This document shows, in pieces, positions 6,505-7,135 of a DNA stretch of 7,135 nt. The translations under genes and the position numbers were made by a program. Numbering within the stretch: position 1 is the first letter of the stretch; each line of letters begins with the position of its first letter. The notes below the pieces were generated by a model that saw only the letters and a program-made list of their open reading frames with translations, was not told where the DNA came from and ran no database searches. This DNA comes from Geobacteraceae bacterium (lineage in GTDB: Bacteria > Desulfobacterota > Desulfuromonadia > Desulfuromonadales > Desulfuromonadaceae), in the NCBI GenBank assembly GCA_020201305.1, contig JAIVHC010000055.1, positions 1 through 7,135 on the forward strand. The letters run 5' to 3'.

Positions 6505-6731
6505 CCGAGACCAGCATAGCCAATGTGGTGCTCCACAAAGAGGGGCGCTGGATAACGCCTCCGCTAGCGTGTGGATTACTCCCGGGAACATTGCGGCAGC
6601 GACTCCTGGAGGAGGGAAAAATATCGGAAGGCATTCTCACCCCGGACGATCTGAGCAGTGGAGAGATTTATCTTATCAATTCCCTGCGTGGCTGGCGCTG
6701 GGCCGAATGTGTGCAGAGGCAGGACGGTTAA
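6384..6731 (+). pseudogene. pabC: Out-of-frame C-terminal part of the fused aminodeoxychorismate lyase (PabC)
   Basis: In the frame following the one used by pabB, codons from about 6384 read GDIWLRHKTDQRQIYADLL and continue with DDVLMYNERGEITETSIANV, then PPLACGLLPGTLRQRLLEEG, to a TAA at 6729-6731. This is the C-terminal half of the class IV PLP fold. The Lys of RHKTDQR is the expected PLP Schiff-base lysine, ERGEITETSIANV is the cofactor-binding strand, and GLLPGTLR is the phosphate-binding loop region. PabC cleaves aminodeoxychorismate to p-aminobenzoate and pyruvate. The beginning of the domain is in the pabB frame, ending near IRQQ (about 6387). The roughly 45 residues that normally lie between that point and the HKT motif are absent, and the frame changes there. 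The lyase is therefore predicted inactive unless the break is a sequencing or assembly error. The 85-codon piece from ATG 6474 could be called as a separate gene, but it lacks the PLP lysine and is unlikely to be a real protein. Confidence 0.85.
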
Positions 6732-6904
6732 CGTTCCCATGAAGACAGGGGGAGATGCGTATACACAACACCTGTGGAAAACTCTGTGGTCTGGGCAAAA
6801 ATTCTGTATACAGCGCAGCCTCTCCACCACTCTGCATAAAATTTAGGCATGACTTTACGGCTATTGCTTTGGAGCCAAGAAGTAGACTGGACATCGGCCA
6901 GCAT
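6732..6904. other. Non-coding stretch after pabBC
   Basis: Nothing coding is supported here. A DnaA-box-like sequence TTTTCCACA (minus strand of 6773-6781, one mismatch to TTATCCACA) lies next to a second CTGTGG (6784-6789). A 10-bp palindrome CTGTATACAG lies at 6804-6813. No intrinsic terminator for the rightward pabBC transcript was found. Confidence 0.3.
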
Positions 6905-6934
6905 AAAAAAAGGGGCTCAAATGTTTTGAGCCCC
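6905..6934 (-). terminator. Strong intrinsic terminator, leftward
   Basis: GGGGCTCAAA at 6912-6921 pairs perfectly with TTTGAGCCCC at 6925-6934 (10 bp, 3-nt loop). On the minus strand the stem is followed at once by seven T (A7 at 6905-6911 on the plus strand). The orientation is clear, since the plus-strand side after the stem is AAGATAGG with no T-run. No leftward protein gene lies upstream in the window, which suggests the terminator ends a short non-coding transcript. Confidence 0.85.
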
Positions 6935-6975
6935 AAGATAGGAGAGAAGGAAGCTTGGTTGAAATTTGTTCCTTC
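6905..6975 (-). ncRNA. Candidate small regulatory RNA, about 71 nt
   Basis: A promoter-like pair on the minus strand (TTGCAA at 7009-7004, TATATT at 6987-6982, 16-nt spacer) would start transcription near 6975. A strong intrinsic terminator with a U7 tail ends it at 6905. All three leftward frames close within about 60 nt of the window edge, so this is not the tail of a coding transcript. The predicted RNA begins with GAAGGAA (6975-6969), which can pair with TTCCTTC (6952-6946) as a 7-bp stem with a 16-nt loop. A single-stranded C/U-rich linker containing UCUCCU follows, and then the terminator hairpin. The whole C/U stretch (6953-6940, CTTCCTTCTCTCCT) is complementary to Shine-Dalgarno-type purine runs. 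A stem-loop, a C/U-rich seed and a terminator with a long U tail form the plan of many Hfq-dependent sRNAs. No known sRNA family was recognised. Both the function and the existence of the transcript are inferences. Confidence 0.55.
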
Positions 6976-6981
6976 AATATA

Positions 6982-7009
6982 AATATAACTGAATAGGTTG
7001 TTTTTGCAA
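6982..7009 (-). promoter_or_regulatory. Candidate sigma-70 promoter for the small RNA
   Basis: On the minus strand TTGCAA (7009-7004, four of six to TTGACA) is followed after 16 nt by TATATT (6987-6982, four of six to TATAAT) in AT-rich surroundings. The start point would be near 6975, about 70 nt before the end of the terminator T-run. Found by eye only. Confidence 0.45.
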
Positions 7010-7054
7010 GGGGAGATTGAGAAAAATTGAACAAATTATGAGGGCAGTATATTT

Positions 7055-7132
7055 ATGAGTATTGATTTAGGTAAACTGTCACCAGAACTCAAGTCTTATC
7101 CTGTTGTAACTATTCACCACCACTTTCGGTAG
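7055..7132 (+). CDS. Short ORF with three His codons, possible attenuator leader peptide
   Basis: ATG at 7055 opens a 25-codon frame ending in TAG at 7130-7132. The peptide begins MSIDLGKLSPEL and ends VTIHHHFR, with three consecutive CAC codons just before the stop. CCACT (7120-7124) pairs with AGTGG (7131-7135) around a 6-nt loop, and this hairpin overlaps the His codons and the stop and is cut by the window end. A short peptide with a run of one amino acid next to competing hairpins is the plan of ribosome-mediated attenuators, here possibly sensing histidyl-tRNA. The weak AGGG (7041-7044) lies 10 nt upstream. A TATATT at 7048-7053 is too close to the ATG to be its promoter -10. It could equally be chance or the start of a broken gene. 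Confidence 0.3.
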   Translation: MSIDLGKLSPELKSYPVVTIHHHFR

Positions 7133-7135
7133 TGG

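Noticed and set aside
6474..6731. A separate 85-codon gene starting at ATG 6474
   Set aside because: The frame is already coding-like upstream (RHKTDQR with the PLP lysine), and the sequence is the end of the PabC fold, so it is a fragment of the broken fusion.
6804..6813. LexA-type operator at CTGTATACAG
   Set aside because: The CTGT and ACAG halves are separated by 2 nt instead of the 8 nt of the LexA consensus.
6905..6934. The 10-bp hairpin as the terminator of pabBC
   Set aside because: The T-run is on the minus strand only; rightward, the stem is followed by AAGATAGG, so it is poorly suited to end the plus-strand transcript.
158..6982. Many long ORFs lying opposite or in other frames of the recognised genes
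   Set aside because: They overlap genes with clear family motifs, have no motifs of their own and mirror the codon structure of the real gene.
1..7135. CRISPR array, tRNA, rRNA, transposase or phage genes
   Set aside because: No regularly spaced repeats, cloverleaf or related protein motifs were seen on either strand.

Overview
The window (7,135 bp, moderate GC) looks like chromosomal sequence from a Gram-negative bacterium. PabB fused to a PabC-type lyase, an HI0933-type flavoprotein, a bactofilin/M23 peptidase pair and MntP all occur in Desulfuromonadales/Geobacter-like and some gammaproteobacterial genomes. No single feature fixes the taxon, so this is an impression only. I see no phage, transposase, CRISPR array, tRNA or rRNA.

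Layout from left to right. (1) Positions 1-1474, minus strand: an M23 (LytM) membrane-anchored peptidase is followed after 21 nt by a bactofilin, and then by a possible start of a further gene that runs off the left edge. This is a cell-envelope/cell-shape operon. (2) Positions 1475-1776: a divergent intergenic region with several adjacent hairpins and a plausible promoter for the next gene. (3) Positions 1777-2917, plus strand: an HI0933/BaiN-type FAD oxidoreductase broken by an internal out-of-frame deletion. (4) A short GC-rich palindromic intergenic repeat near 2962-2998. (5) Positions 3067-4260, plus strand: an intact ATP-grasp protein of unknown substrate. (6) Positions 4282-4824, minus strand: the manganese exporter MntP, which converges on the ATP-grasp gene. 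(7) Positions 5110-6731, plus strand: a PabB-PabC fusion for p-aminobenzoate (folate) synthesis. The PabB part is complete, but the lyase part has lost a block of codons and its remainder sits in another frame. (8) Positions 6732-7135: non-coding sequence. On its minus strand it carries a promoter, about 71 nt of transcript and a strong intrinsic terminator with a T7 tail, which together look like a compact small-RNA gene with a C/U-rich anti-Shine-Dalgarno stretch. At the extreme right is a short ORF with three His codons in a row, followed by a hairpin cut by the window edge, which could be an attenuator leader.

The most notable points are the candidate small RNA at 6905-6975 and the fact that two unrelated plus-strand genes have each lost a block of roughly 40-50 internal codons with a frame change. 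That means either real gene decay or repeated assembly deletions. The remaining genes are familiar housekeeping or accessory functions with no evident shared pathway.
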